A stretch of 64,000 nt of DNA, taken from Gari tellinella (Eukaryota; Mollusca; Bivalvia; Cardiida; Psammobiidae). Location of the stretch: NCBI GenBank assembly GCA_922989275.2, contig OV277856.1:53887358-53951357 (forward strand), in the 5' to 3' direction. Made by a program: the position numbers and the translations under genes. Under the pieces are notes generated by a model. That model saw only the letters and a list, made by a program, of their open reading frames with translations. It ran no database searches and had not been told where the DNA came from. Position 1 is the stretch's first letter, and every line of letters starts with the position of its first letter. Below are positions 34,155 to 49,100 of this stretch, piece after piece.

Positions 34155-37100
34155 CTGTACAACAAAGAAATAAAAAAACACAGTCAGTAAGGAGTATACA
34201 GAATAACCTGCTGTATCCGACATTCTTCGGTACCAACTGATTGTGTCGGATAAAACAGTGCACCCGTTAAGGCAGGTTTTAGATACAGTCGAGCTTTGAT
34301 ATATCAACCCCGATTAGTAGGAATATACACTTGTTTCAAAGTTAAAACTTGGCTTTGCAAATATTTGCAAGGCGGTGTCTGATCAGGATCCAAACTGTTT
34401 GACACTCGTATCGATATTTCTCAAGTCATACTACATTGAATCCTACTTTGAAACGGTCGTGCGAACAACAGTACAGTAAAACCTCGCTATTACGACCACT
34501 AAAAAGAAGGCTAATTGAGTGTATAATAGACAGGTGACAGCTTAAAGCAAGGTTACAGTGAAACAGAAAGCTCCTATAGGAGCTTTCTGTTTCACTGTCA
34601 CCTTGCTTTAAGCGGTCACCTATCGTAAACACCCTAATAATTAACATAATTTAGTGGTCGTAATAGCGAGGTTTTACTGTATTGACGAAAACGACAATAC
34701 AGCAGTGAAGTGGTAAAACCCTCAGGGTTAATTTGGTGCCAAAAGTTTAATCACATAAGAAAGGAATAATTCTAAATGCGAAACTACATAAAATCATTGC
34801 CCCATAGCCAGTTTCTAGCTTTGAAGACAGATGACCACTTAAAGCAGTTGAAAGTTAAGTAGAATTCATCTTAAGGTGCATTCTGCTTTACTTTCAGCCT
34901 GCTTTAAGCTACAATTTGATAATATATAGAAACTATGATCTTCTGGTCTATATTAATAACTGTATGGATTGGATCTTTGTTCTTCTTTTAAAGAATGTGA
35001 ATAAGGGGCTTAAAATGTGTATTTATGGGGTAATGGGTTACTCAGAGCTCATTCTGAATTCCAACAAGCCAGTTTTGTTAGAGGGAAGGGGGATATAATG
35101 CAAAGTACCTTCGAGAAGCTGTACATGTCTACTCTCTCGTAGTCTATCGGTTGATCTGAAATAGTTTTAAAATCTGTAAGCTTTTGATATTACATGTAGG
35201 AAACTGCAGATAAGATATTTCGAATTTAAAATTAAAAATACATACTATTATAAGTAACAGCATAAAATCTAATGGACCCTGAGCACTCGCATAGTTACTC
35301 TTTTTTATCAGTATTATTATTATCATTATACAAGATTTCTATAGCATTTATTTCACACAGGAGTTGTGCGTTCATTAACGCACCACATGAAATTACATAA
35401 ATGTACCTACAAAGCGAGAAAAGACAAAATAACTACAATTAGATCTTATATAAACATTAAAAAACATACAAAATACAGCCCCCAAAATGGCGAACACAAT
35501 ACCCCCATCAATAAGCAATAAACCGACCGGCTAGTTTGCCGACTGGTAGAAAATAATAGTAGAGCGCCAAATACAAACCGCCTAAAGCAACAGAACAGCG
35601 AAAATAGCATGCGACAATAACTAAAGATTTCTATAAGAGACCATAAACCAGATAATACTCCGGAACTCTCATTTAGATCCACAACATCTACAGCAAAAAC
35701 ATAGCCAAGAGGTAGCAGTGTTCTAATAACACATATTAAAAAAAATGTGTTGTCAGACGTTTTTGATGACCGCAGTTCTGATCTTGCATCTCTGATGTAT
35801 GATGGTAGAGTGTTCCAGAGCATGCGTGCATCTTTTAGCGATACTGATTTACTCGCAGACCGCAACTCTCTTCGAGGTTTATACACTTCAAGCATACTGA
35901 CAATGTATCTTGGAGAATCATTGCACATGGCTTTGTATGTGAGTGTCAGAAGTTTGAATTCAATTCTGAGTTGAACTGAAAGCCAGTGAAGATCCTTGAA
36001 GAATGGTGTGATGTGATTGTACCGAGGAGTCCTGGAAGTGACGCGGGCTGCTGTATTTTGCACACGCTGTAGTTTTTTCGGAGTGAATCTTGGGGAATCC
36101 CATACAGCAGTGAGTTGCAGTAGTCAATTTTCTAATCAAAGCTGGATCCAAACTGGTAACCCTTTACCTGGTAGCCTATTTCTATTATTTAAGATAGGAG
36201 ACTACCTAAAGCAGATTAAAAGTAAAGCAGAATGCGGCTTAGGGCGCATTCTGATTTACTTTCAGCCTGCTTTAAGCTATCATGTGCTATAATATAGAAA
36301 ATATTTCCTATAATACATATAAATTACTGATTAAATTGGAACTATTTTCATCAGCGGCTGAATAAATCATATCCGCTAAAAGGCGCTTCTATTTGGGAAA
36401 GGGTTAAAAAGCACTTGAGGCAAAATACACAAATGAAAACTTCATAAGAAAAGCGGGCGATAAAGTTAACTCGTCATTAACCCTTTACCCCATAGCCTGT
36501 TTCCAGTTTTGAAAACAGATGATTACTTAAAGAATGTTGAAAGTAAAACAGAATGCGCCTGAAGTCGCATTCTGCTTTACTTTCCGCCTGCTTTAAGCTA
36601 CAATCTGCTCCCATATCGTACTTATTCTTTATGGTACCTATTTATGAATGTATAAATTGGAACTATTTTCTTAAGCGGAAGAATACACTTAGTGCGCGAA
36701 TGGTGTAAAGGGTTAACAAAATGTGTACAGTAAAACCTCTCTGTTACAACCACTTAAAATGGCTAGTTCATTATATTAAAGACTATCGCGCCAGTTTCTT
36801 CGTTTTTTCATAACATTCAGTTTTTTTTAAGTTTTGCATGTTGTTAGTATATACCCTGTTATGAGAAAATGTGAAATAAAAATAGCGGGTACCCGAACTA
36901 GATTTTTTCTTAATAGCTTATTTTTTATATACCCTTAATTATCCGGACACCCGTGCTATTGATAATTAATTCTCAAAATAACCTATCTCAGCTTTGTAAT
37001 TTACCTAGTGTGTTGGATTATACGCATTTTTTCATAAAATGGAAAAATTGGGTGCATATAACCAGAAAACACTGAAACATTAAAGTATCCGTCAAAAACG

Positions 37101-40100
37101 GAAATACACCAAATAGTTATTTTTCAAAGCTTATTTCTTCTATTGTTCTTACATTCAAATTTTGATAAAACTTTCCTCAAATATTGTTGAAGCATTCATT
37201 CACTGAAATCACACATGAACAATATAGGAAGCCGACTTAGTGTTCTAAACATTACAAATGTCTTCATAGAGAATAACACATATAAACCCATTTACATAGG
37301 TCTATGTATAAATGCTATATGATAACCACTTTAAAATGTTTAAATGGACCTACATCCATTAAGTTCAATCGTCAACGATATATCACTATTCCAATCATGG
37401 TCGCCAAAATGCAAGTATGATCGCATAATTTAACTTTCTGTTTTACTGACGCTATGATTTAATTAGTCACCTGTCGTAAGACACCTGATATAATGTCACG
37501 CATTTTAGAGGTCGTAATAGAGAGGTTTTACTGTGCATAGAAAGAATACGCTCGTCGTATGCATACAGTGTAGACCCAAATCAGGGCGCTTAACCCTTAG
37601 CCTGCCACTCACGACTATAGCTCCATATGCAAACAGCTTGGATCCGGATGAGACGCCGAGTAACTCGGCGTCTCATCCGGATCCAAGCTGTTTGACACTC
37701 GGACAACATTTTCAGCAATTTTGAGCAACTTTGAAGCACTTTGAAACTTGAAGCAGACGAGAAATATAGCAGACGACAATTTATTTGGCGGGCTAGGGGT
37801 TAAAGTTGTCACGTTGTAATATATGGCAGAAATCAACCCTGTACAGTTAAAGAAAAAGATTGAAATTTATTGCAGATTGAAATTATCTATGAAATGTTTC
37901 ATGGGCTAGTGAATTAACGCTAAAATAATTTTAACCCAATTTCAGTTACGACTCGGCGTCTGGTCTGGTTCAATGCTATTTGCGATGAGAATACTTGTTT
38001 ACTACAAACGCGTTTATTGGAAAATTATAATACAGCGCTCCAATTCTACAACGAAACCCAATGGGAGACAAAACATATGTGCGTTGTTCGGAGGGAATCG
38101 TTGTAGGGAGGGAAATTAGCGCACATTTTCAAACAGCTTAAATCCAGATCAGACGCCGCGTTACGCAGCGTCTGATCTTGATTTAAGCTGTTTGCCACTC
38201 GTCATTATGATTTTTTTTCTGTCAAAATGTTTAATATGTAAATTTGAGAAAAACAGCAGACGACAATTTTAATTGGACATTATTACAGCCGTGAAAAGGC
38301 TTGACATAATTATATTGTTTTGGGAACAGTGGCAATTGTCGTTGTAAGGAGGGAGTGGTTGTTGGGAGGGCCGTTGTAGAGAGGGAACACTGTATATTCA
38401 TCACTATCCACACATGTACTCACAATGTTCTCAGGTAGAAGCTATCTTGCCATGTAATGCCAAGTTGGTCTGTGATGTCTTTCCACTGTCCATTGCCCAC
38501 CTTGTACTGAACGGGCAAACCAGGAAAGGTGGTACTGACCTTGACTTTGGTGTTGTCAATGCTGAAATACGGACATTAACTCATTGAGCCCTAGTGACGC
38601 ATATATACGTCATTTACCAAATGTGTACCTGTGAAGAGTACATTTGTCCTATGCAAACAGTGAAGTCCCTGATCAGAGGGCTCCTGCAGGAGCCCTCTGA
38701 TCAGGGACTTCACTGTTTGTCATTTTGCAATTTATTACAAAAAACAACCCTAAATAGTCTAAAATAGACCATCCTTTATTGCAAACTGGAATTTTCCATT
38801 GGAAGTTGCAGGGGATAATTAGTTAAGGGTCTTACACTTCTGTCTTTATAATCTTCCGTAGCTATCTACAAGGCATATATTTACCTTACTAAATACCGCT
38901 TTCACTAACTTACAATTTGTATTATATCCATCTTCGTTTTTTTCTTTTTCCATCTTGATAAAAAAATTAATTATTTGTATTCTCTTGTTATTGATGGTAA
39001 TAAAGATATGTATCAATTTATCAAATAAATTTGTAACTGCAACATTTCATTATTTTTGTTGAAAAATTGGACTCCAAATACCAGCGTGTAAACCACTTAT
39101 TTTCAACGTTTTCTCTGTTATATCCCACAACATGCTGTGGCCACTTTAATTTAACATATTCCCAAGCGACGACTCTAATGAGTAACTAGTTTGATGGAGA
39201 CAATACTATTTTAGTATTTGAGAAACTCCCTGAGCCAGAGCTCTGGGTAAACCCAATTTGATATTAAACAGCTGCATATTCCGCAAGTAGGTTTCGAAAA
39301 GTCTTGTCTAGTTTAGCACAGTTACCTGGAGCCAGGGGGTGGCACTCTGTATGCAACACCCATACTATCGAGACGTTTCAACTCCTTGTAACCAAGTGTG
39401 TTAGCAAAGTCTGCCCATTTCTTATTCATCATAGTTTCTCTATTAGCAGCGCTGATTCCCGAGGCTTCAAAGTCAGCCTTGTGCCACGCCCTCTCTGCCA
39501 GAGCCAACAGTCTTGGAAATATCATACTATCCAAGTTCTCACTTGTTCTTACAGTCTCACTCCATAAATGGCCTTGCATTCCTGCATGAAAAACAAGGAC
39601 TTATCAAAACTGTAACTCGTGTAAACTAAAGTTTGGAGTCTGCAACTGTTCTTACAGTTGACCGTTTCAAAAAATGCATTAACCCTTCCGCTGTCAATGA
39701 CACCACAAAACGCCTTTGCAAAGACTTTGGATTCCAGTGATACGCCACATAACGCGGCATCCGATCAGGCTCCAAACTGTTTGACACTCGTTTCTATATT
39801 TCTTTAGTCATACTGCCTTAAATCTAATTTTGAAACGATACTGCAGACAACAATTTGGTAGTTAATGTATTAAACCTCAGTGACACGATGAATTGGGCAA
39901 TTAAATATGAGTTACCGAGTTACTGGACGTATTAAATAATTAAGAAATAATCTATGTTCTACCGTTGTGAAACGGTATTTTACAACGGTTGGGAGTTGTG
40001 GTGCGTAGGAATTGACCACGAAGGCCGAAGGCCTGAGTGGTCAATTCCTGCGCACCACAACGACCGACCGTTGTAAAATACAGTTTCACAACGGTAGAAC

Positions 40101-43100
40101 ATAGATTATTTCGAATCTAACATGACCAGATGTAAGGAAATTCATTAGAAAGGAAATCAAATGTTCCATGCTTATTTCCTCATCGGATGAAGTTTTTCGA
40201 CCGAATAACTTATTCCGCGGCATTACAAGAATCTAACACCCATAAGCAAATTTACAATTACCGATCCATAATCTGGCATAGAACAAACATTACATCAAAC
40301 AAGACAGAAGAATGAGAAAATTACTGTAACGTTACTGGTTAAAAGTATATGGTCTTTACGGGCTATATGAATAACGAAGAAATTTAAAAAACATAACGTA
40401 TGAACGCACGTGGTCACGTCATGTCATATAACCGTGGGAGGAACGGGGTAGGGAAGAGCGTGGTATACCGTCTCAGGTATACCACGATAGACCTGTTCTT
40501 TGTTTATAGAGACGAATTCACGTGTCATGTTAGAATTATAAATGAATACCAGCTGAATACTTAGTTTTAAATTGTAGCGTCCCACTTACTTGTACATTGA
40601 CCATGTATCAAATACAGCGTTCCCTCTCTACAACGGCCCTCACAACAACGACTCACTCCTTACAACGACCCTTGTCGCAGTTCCCTAAACCGGACAATTA
40701 TGTCTAACGCTTTTACTGCTGCAATGTCGTCTGCTTAGAATTGTCGTCTACTGTTTTTCTTAAAATTACATATAAGTGGACAGTTTGATAGAATAAATAT
40801 AATTATGAGTAACAAACAGCTTGAATCCAGATCAGACGCCGCATTACGCGGCGTCTGATCTGGATTCAAGCTGTTTGAAAATGTAAGCCAAGTCTTTATT
40901 TTCCCTCTCTATAACGACTCCCTCCGAACAACACACACAATATGTGTCTCCCACTGGATGTCGTTGTAGGGAGGGAGCACTGTAATTCACTTATAGATCT
41001 CCGACACACAACGAATACTTTAAGAGCACTTAAAACATCCGTCTGCAAGACAATTTTACAAAGTTCTTGATGAGAAAGTTGTAGAAGCATGAATATGAGT
41101 TTCAGTGAAGAAGAACTTCATTTACCGATAATGTTTTCTGGCTTTTGAAGAAGATCACACTTGGACAAGTCAGCACCACATACGTCAACTTTGGAGAGCG
41201 ACTCCCCGCTTCTCTTGACGTCAATGTTGTCGTACAGGGAGTCCGGAAGGAAGCCGAAAACTTTGTAGGTGTCCGTAAATCTAGTTGCCCAGTAAAAGCC
41301 TCTCTCCTCTGGGTCTGGCTCATACGGCTGGTCAAAATACAGGTCAGTTGCCTGGGACATTACAACCTGCAAAAAGATTCACATGCTCGTGATAAAATAT
41401 ATTCAGAGGTTCTTTCATTAGTGAAGTGGATATGCTAGCACCTTTGAATGAAAAAAAAAACCATTTACTTAACAAGGTACATGTATTTCTTTTTTAACGC
41501 GGATATATAGTTATAGGTCGAGTCCAATGTTCTGAAATCAACTGTGGTCAATTTTTGACGTAAGCAAGCCCAGTAACCGAGGTTCGAATGTTTGACACAC
41601 AAAGTCACAATAAAGAAGATTGCTCTTTCGAATCGTCGCTTGTTTATGTTTACATATTACATACAGCGAAAAAACGTCATATTGTCCAAATAAACGCAGT
41701 CATGCTAAAATTTTATTTAAATTTCAAACAGTATGGAGCCTAACCGTCTGAGCAGGGTTTAAACTTTTTGTCACTGAGATTAAACAACAAACCGCTAGAT
41801 ATATTTTGCAGCGATATGATTATCTACATATTAATGCAATGCGTCTGACGTTTCGTTTGCGTTTAAACGGGACAGAATTAAATGTTCTCAAGCATTTCTG
41901 GTCAACGTGAACACCTGATATTGATGATACCTATGTATTGCATTACCAATGTTACAGCGGAGAATCTGTTTTTCTTTCCCAATAAACGCGTTTACGCTAA
42001 AACTATTATTTGCAGTACAAACAGTTTGGAGCCAGGTTACCCGGCGTCTGATCAGGCTCCAAACTGTTTGCCACCAAGATAAACACGAATTATCAGAATT
42101 GTCCAAAAGTTGTTCTTTTCTTCGTTTTAGTGTTTTGCGTTTGCGTACGTTTGCGTTTAAACGGGAAGGAATAACGTTTTCTCCACTGTACCGGCGTGTC
42201 AAAAACGTCGTATCGAACCAGTTTTAAATGATAGTTTAATGGCCGCTAAGTTGTACCGGTTATTGATGGGCGTTATCCATCGAATGTCAATACTACTAGC
42301 TATATAAGTATTTTATTAAATCTTAACATAGGGACTATGATTTACGACAGAAAAAAACCATAAACTCGGTTATCTCTACCTTCCCTACCTGATGTTTTCT
42401 TTCAACTGAACAAGAGTCAAGTTGGTTGATTACAAGGCTTTAACCCTTCCCCCCATAGAAGCGCATTTTAACGCATTCAGTTTATTCCTACGCTGAAGAA
42501 AATACAGTTATACATATGTTTCGTAGGGAATATTTTCTTTATGCCAGCAGGTGGTAGCTTAAAACAGGCTGAAAGTAAAGCAGAATGTGCCTTAAGGCAC
42601 ATTCTGCTTTACTTTCAACCTGCTTTAAGTAGTCACCTATTTTAAAAACTAGAAACAGGCTATGGGGTAAAGGGTTAATAATATTTTAAACTAAATCTTA
42701 GATTAAAGTCGCGTTTATAAATTATTATTATCATCACATTTACTGCTCAACACATGCAACCCTAGCGACGAGTATACATGGCATTCACATATAGTTAACA
42801 TGTGCTTTTCTACTCGCTACATGACCTATTTTTTGTCGTAAGAACTCATCAATCCATCTATTTTATGGATACAGTGCATAACCTTATCAGAGAGCTCCGT
42901 AAAGAACCCTCCGATTAACATGTATATTGTTAAAAAAAAGTAGAAAATGGACTGGACTAAATCGGAAACAGGAAGTGCTGCCCTTTTAAAATACATTGAT
43001 CAATGAGTTTAAATATGCCCAGTGGAAACAAACAACTTAGTTTAACCCCTTATCTACGCTGGTCCCTGTTTGAACTCGAACATACTTTCGGCTGATAAGA

Positions 43101-46100
43101 TACACAATCTCCAAATAAAAATGACGCACATTTATATAGATGGCAATAACAGGACTGCTGCGGTAGTGCAACTAGGACAAACATGGGCAATGGGAAATAA
43201 ATCAAACTTATTGCCTTTTATACTTAGCTTCAATTTATAGGCCAATCATATTCCAAAGTCCGATAGGTAAGTTGGTAGTTACTGCATGACAACAACTACA
43301 GTTATATCCCGCTTAAACCAGCTTTAACACTTACACATACATTATGACGTCATAATAAGTCTAACACATACACCGTAGTTTTATCAACTGGAATTGTCTA
43401 TTTGAAGTTTCAGGGAGGAAATGGTTAATTGCTTTCTGATAATTGTAAAGTACGTCTAGAGTTTGTAGCCCGTATTATGATATAAAATGTCTTAGTCATT
43501 TGAAATTTGAGAAACTGTTTACCTTGTATCCAGCATTTGCCAGTTTATAGGCTCTAGCAGACACACCCCATTCCCAGATATTGTCCCATGGATTGGCTGA
43601 CATATCTGTATTGTTCATACTGTCCAAAGAGAAAGGATTTCCACTTTCATCCATAAACCCGTCTTCCCATCCTCTCATTCCGACCCCATGGCGGGCGGTG
43701 ATCTCAGAAACTCGCTCAGCAAAATATTGCTTTAAGCCTTTAGTATATAATCAGAATAAACCCCTTTAGTGCATACTCTAAGTACAATAGCTATTGGAAA
43801 ACAAAATTGATCCTGAACAGACAACACGTACAGTGGAGAATCTGTTATTCTTTCCCAATAAACGCGTTTACGCTAAAACTATTATTTGCAGTGCAAACAG
43901 TTTGGAGCCAATAAACAAGAAATATCAGAATTGTCCAAAAGTTGTTCTTTTCTACGTTTTAGTGCTTTGCGTTTGCGTACGTTTGCGTTTAAACGGGACA
44001 GAATAACAGATTCTCCACTGTAACGCGGTGTCTGATACGATCCTAACGGTTGAACGCTCTCTTCTGATATTTCTTTCGTCAAAAATACCTACGCTTTAAG
44101 TTTTAGAAATGAAAGCAAATGAAAATAATCTAAAAAATTATTGACGTCATAGAAGTAAATGGATAAAACTTTAATACTTTAATTACTTGTACTACTGAAA
44201 AGCAAAACACTCAACCCCAAGAAATAAATACTAAATCAAACAAATATTACAAGCAACAAAACAACAGAAACAGAAACAACATCAGCAACAACTACAACTA
44301 CAACATCAAAATGTTTTAAATGTTATCGTTATATCTTACCATATTTGCATTTTTTATTTTATTGCGACATTGAAATCATCGAGAATAAAATCAGACCTGA
44401 AGGCATATTTTCCTGCTTTCAAGTGATTGAATATGTGTTTATTTATAAGATGATATTTAAAAACCATTATAGTGCTTTTAAGTCGTTGTTAACCGTTTCA
44501 AAACTTTGTATTTTTCATTAAAACAAGTTAACAAGATCCTACTATATAGTGTTTTGATTTATTCAAATCATGCATAAAACAACCTTCTGTTTGCAACTAA
44601 ACTTATCAGAAAAATGTTGGATTTTATTTTTACAGTAACTATCTATCTCAGGGTCAATATAATTAAAATTACCTTTCGAAACATTGTATTTTGGATTATC
44701 TCGCAAGAAGGTTTCGCATAATGGGGATTTTTCCCATGCCCCAGAGGCCACTTCGTCTCCTCCAAAATGATATGTTTTAAGTGGTTGAACTGCCTCATGC
44801 AGTTTCTTTACCTCGTCCAAAACCTTGTCAACGAACGCGTATGTTGACTCAATGCATGGGTTAATGGCATTGTCCATCCAGCTCTGCACTGACAGATACA
44901 CGGACTTGTCATCCGGGTCGACCAGCCTGTATTCTTGGGCAGCTTGGGCATTCCCAAGCTTTTCATAATTCTTGTAACGATTTTCCATGGCAATTATGGC
45001 AGCATGTGCATGACCGGGCATATCGAATTCTGGTATGATTTCTATGTGTAGGGAATTAGCAGTCTGTAGAATGTCTTTGTACTCAGCTGGAGAATAGAAG
45101 CCGGTGCCAGAGGAAGTTGTAGTTGGACCAGAACCCCACTGGGGAATGATGCAGGTGGATTCAGTTAGGTCATGACATCTTTTTGAACCAATCTGAAAAT
45201 AATATTAAAACTGGTTTGAATTTAGAGACAAAATGGGTCATTTAATTTAGCCATTTGGCTTTTAAAGCAGGGATCGTGAGTTCGATCTTCACTGGGGTCT
45301 TTTTTTTAACCCCTTCCCTCATAGAAGCGGCTTTTAGCACATTTGATTTATTCCTCCACTGAAGAAAATAGTTCCAATTTAAAGAGTCTTGAAAATGAAT
45401 CATAAGGAAAAATTTCTAAATCCTAGCTGATGATAGCTTATAGCAGGCTGAAAGTAAAGCAGAATGTGCCTTATGGCACATTTTGCTTTACTTTCAACCT
45501 GTTTTAAGTGGCCACATGTCTTCAAATCGAGAAACAGGCTATGGGGTAAAGGGTTAACCCTTCTGGTCTAAACAATAACTGGGACGTAAGAGTTCTCATG
45601 CAAGAAACTTTCTGTTTTACTGCCACCATGATTTAAGCAGTCACCTGTCGTAAACACCTAATAATTAACAAAATTGAGTGGTCGTATCTAGCAGGTTTTA
45701 CTGCATATCTGTTACGCAGAGAGAAAACAAATGTCTGCAGGATGTCTATGTCGCTAAAATCGAACAAACCTGTGTAAGCTCAGGAAGTCCAGGGATTTCA
45801 AGCCTCCAGCCTTCATCATCAGCGAGGTGAAAGTGCAGTTTGTTAAGTTTGTACATTGCCATCACTTTCAACAATTTCTTCACATCATCTACAGTGTGAA
45901 AATTTCTGGCAACATCAAGGTGCATTCCACGATAACCAAATCTTGGCTCATCCATCACAGACATCGAGGGAATTCCGGTGTTATCATAATGTGTCAGAAT
46001 ACTTAGTAAGGATTGGGCAGCGTAAAAGAGACCACTTGCGTCAACACCGGTAAGTATGATGCCATTTGTGGCATCGATGTTGATGGTGTAGTGTTCTGGA

Positions 46101-49100
46101 GTGGAGATTGCCGATGGAACAATTGACAAGGAAATGATATGTTCTTTATTAGTCGGGAGGGCATCGGTCGTCGATATATTAGTTGCCGCTGAAAAGAGTT
46201 ACAAACAGTTACTTTAGATACAGTAAAATAGAACATGGTATTTTCAAATAATCTTACGCCATTACTTAGTTTGGAGCAAGAACAAAACTGTTTGACACAC
46301 AGATTAAAATAAACTGTCAGCTTTTCCTAAATGAGTTGTCATTAGTTACACGTTTACAGTGCGTTTTCGATTTGAGACAGAATAAGATATCCACTGTAGT
46401 TACCGGTATAAAAGGGTATTCTATATAGCTTTTACAGGACAAGAATGATTAGGAATGGGCATTATTTCCTGCTAGACTCGCTTTACTCAAAAGAAAACAT
46501 GTTTTGTAGTAGCTTGGCAGCTGATAAGACTTTAAATGTTTTGCTACCCGAAAACATTGAACCCTAGCTACGAATAAACTCCTAAGGTCATAATGGGCTA
46601 TATTAAAACTATTTTGTTTCTTTATTTTATTACCTTGCGTTTGTTTATAATAACATTTTCCTCACTGCATAACTTTCTAGTAGCATTGTCATACAGTGGA
46701 GAATCTGTTATTCTTTCCCAATAAACGCGTTTACGCTAAAACTATTATTTCCTTTGCAAACAGTTTGGAGCCAGATTAGACGCCGGGTAACCCGGCGTCT
46801 GATCAGGCTCCAAACTGTTTGCCACCAAGATAAACATGAATTATCAGAATTGTCCAAAAGTTGTACTTTTCAACGTTTTAGTGTTTTGCGTTTGCGTACG
46901 TTTGCGTTTAAACGGGAAAGAATAACAGATTCTCCACTGTAGCATTGTCATATAGTGGAGAAGATGTTATTCTTTCCCGTTTAAACGCAAATGCATTGCA
47001 ATTAAATGGAGAAACGAACAATATTTTGACACTTCTGACTATTTATTATAATCCGAGTGGCAAACAATTTGGGTGTTACATGTACCTGACGTCTGAAGGA
47101 AAATTATTTTTTTTTAGAAAGAATAACTCCTTTAAATTGTACATTTGCTATAGAGTTGTGAATCATTTCAATTTCCTAGTAAATCTATTCCATTGTTTGG
47201 CTAGTTATGGTTGATTTTCATAATATATTGCAAAATAACAAACAGTGTAGACCCTGACTAGGAGCCTGTTGATCAGGGTTCACACTATTTGCACAGGACA
47301 AATGTACTATTCAAAGGTGCACTGTTTGTTAACGACAAGTATACTCGTCGCTGGGGTATTACAGTTAAACCTCTCTATCACGATCACTTAATTGTGTAAA
47401 TTATCAGATGTTTAATACAGATAACTGTTTAAAGCAAGGTGAACGTTAAACAGAAAGCTCCTCTAGGAGCTTTCTGTTTTACGTTCACCTTGCTTTAAGC
47501 TGTCACCTGTATTTTATGTAGTCAATTAAACTTATTTTTAGTGGTCGTAATAGAGAGGCTTAACTCTCTCTTAACCTAGACAGTGATCTACTTACACTGG
47601 AAACACTTCCATGGAGGTTTATTTTAACCAAATCAATAAATATTTTACATCAATAGCAAACCACTTTGTCAAGACAGTTATATTAGTGCAAGCAAACAAC
47701 AAGATAGGCATTGGAATCGAGAGTTTGTTTAACCTCTTCACTGCCTTACCCTGAGTACAGTAGTTATTTGCAAACAGTTTGGATCCTGATTATGATCCAA
47801 ACTGTTTGACACTCGTTTCAATATTTCTTAAGTCGAAATACTTAATATTTGATTTTTAGAAATAGAAGCACACGACAATTGTTTAAATTTGGTGACGTCA
47901 TGGCAGTGAAGGGGTTAACAGCATTTAAATATTCCTGTGGTATCTGTACGACTATACATGATACAGTATTATTTATAAATTCGCAATGATGAAGCAAATA
48001 ATTGTTTACCAGTGAATGTCTGACTACGTGCATGGGTCTGTACAACAAAACATGGATATGTATACATGTAGATATGAAAGCACATTGAGGAACAACTCAA
48101 TCATTGATAAGATTCGATAAGATATGTGCGCAAATAAAGAATCTGACATAAAGAATAAACAAAATTACGGAAGACTGAATGAGATACATACTATCAAAAA
48201 GGTAGTGATACTGAATACATTTAGAATTTATTATCCTCCAAACTGAAAACTTTATTAGGGCTTTGTATGTTTGATCCGTCAGGTGTATATAGTCAGTATA
48301 ATTAGAGAATGATTTTTCTGGGTCCTCACTAAATGGACGTTCAACACGTGTTCGATTGTATTTAGGACAGCAGAAAATTGAATATATTGAAACAGTAACA
48401 GAATTTTTGTACCAGCAGCTAATTGCAGAAAAGTGTTAATGGGGAAAATTACCAAAGGGTGTGAGTGTGTCATGCATTGATTTCTGTTTGCTTTCAGTAG
48501 TCTTTTGATGAGGATATATTCGTTTTTCTGTACAGGTTAGTCAAATGCCTCATTTTAACTCTATATCTGTTAATTTATTTTGTGCTTATCATGTGAGGGC
48601 AAGGGGTCAAGGATTGGTGGTAGATAGGCAGGATACCGGACGCGCCTGAGAGTTCGGCATGGTTACCAAAATCGTTCCATTGGGCACATTCGGGTTTTTA
48701 TGCCGGAGAATAACGATTCGTGCCCCCCCCCCCCCACCAACACACTTACACACACACACTTACACACACACACAAATACAGTCGAATTTCGATACCTCGA
48801 ACTCGGTTAAGTCGAACATACCCGTATTTTAAAGTTAAAACGCGGATTAGCCGCGTTTTAACTTTGAAACACGGTTATGTCAACCTAAACCGAGCTTGAA
48901 ATTCATGTTTCGAATTATCGGATATTTCGAATTAAGCGAGTTCGAGATATCGAAATTTGACTGCAGTCGCTACTGCACATCCCTACCGTGGAGGAAGTCT
49001 ACGGCGTCCTTGGTGTCTTGTTCGCCATATATTTTCCAGGTGTTGTCTACATCAACCTTTGCCTGACTGTCATCAATTACCAATGATTTGGGTGTTGGTA

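Noticed and set aside
44563..44672. Extension of HEX-1 exon 5 to the in-frame stop at 44563
   Set aside because: The added peptide is unlike GH20, and the GTAATT donor at 44672 joins in phase to exon 6.
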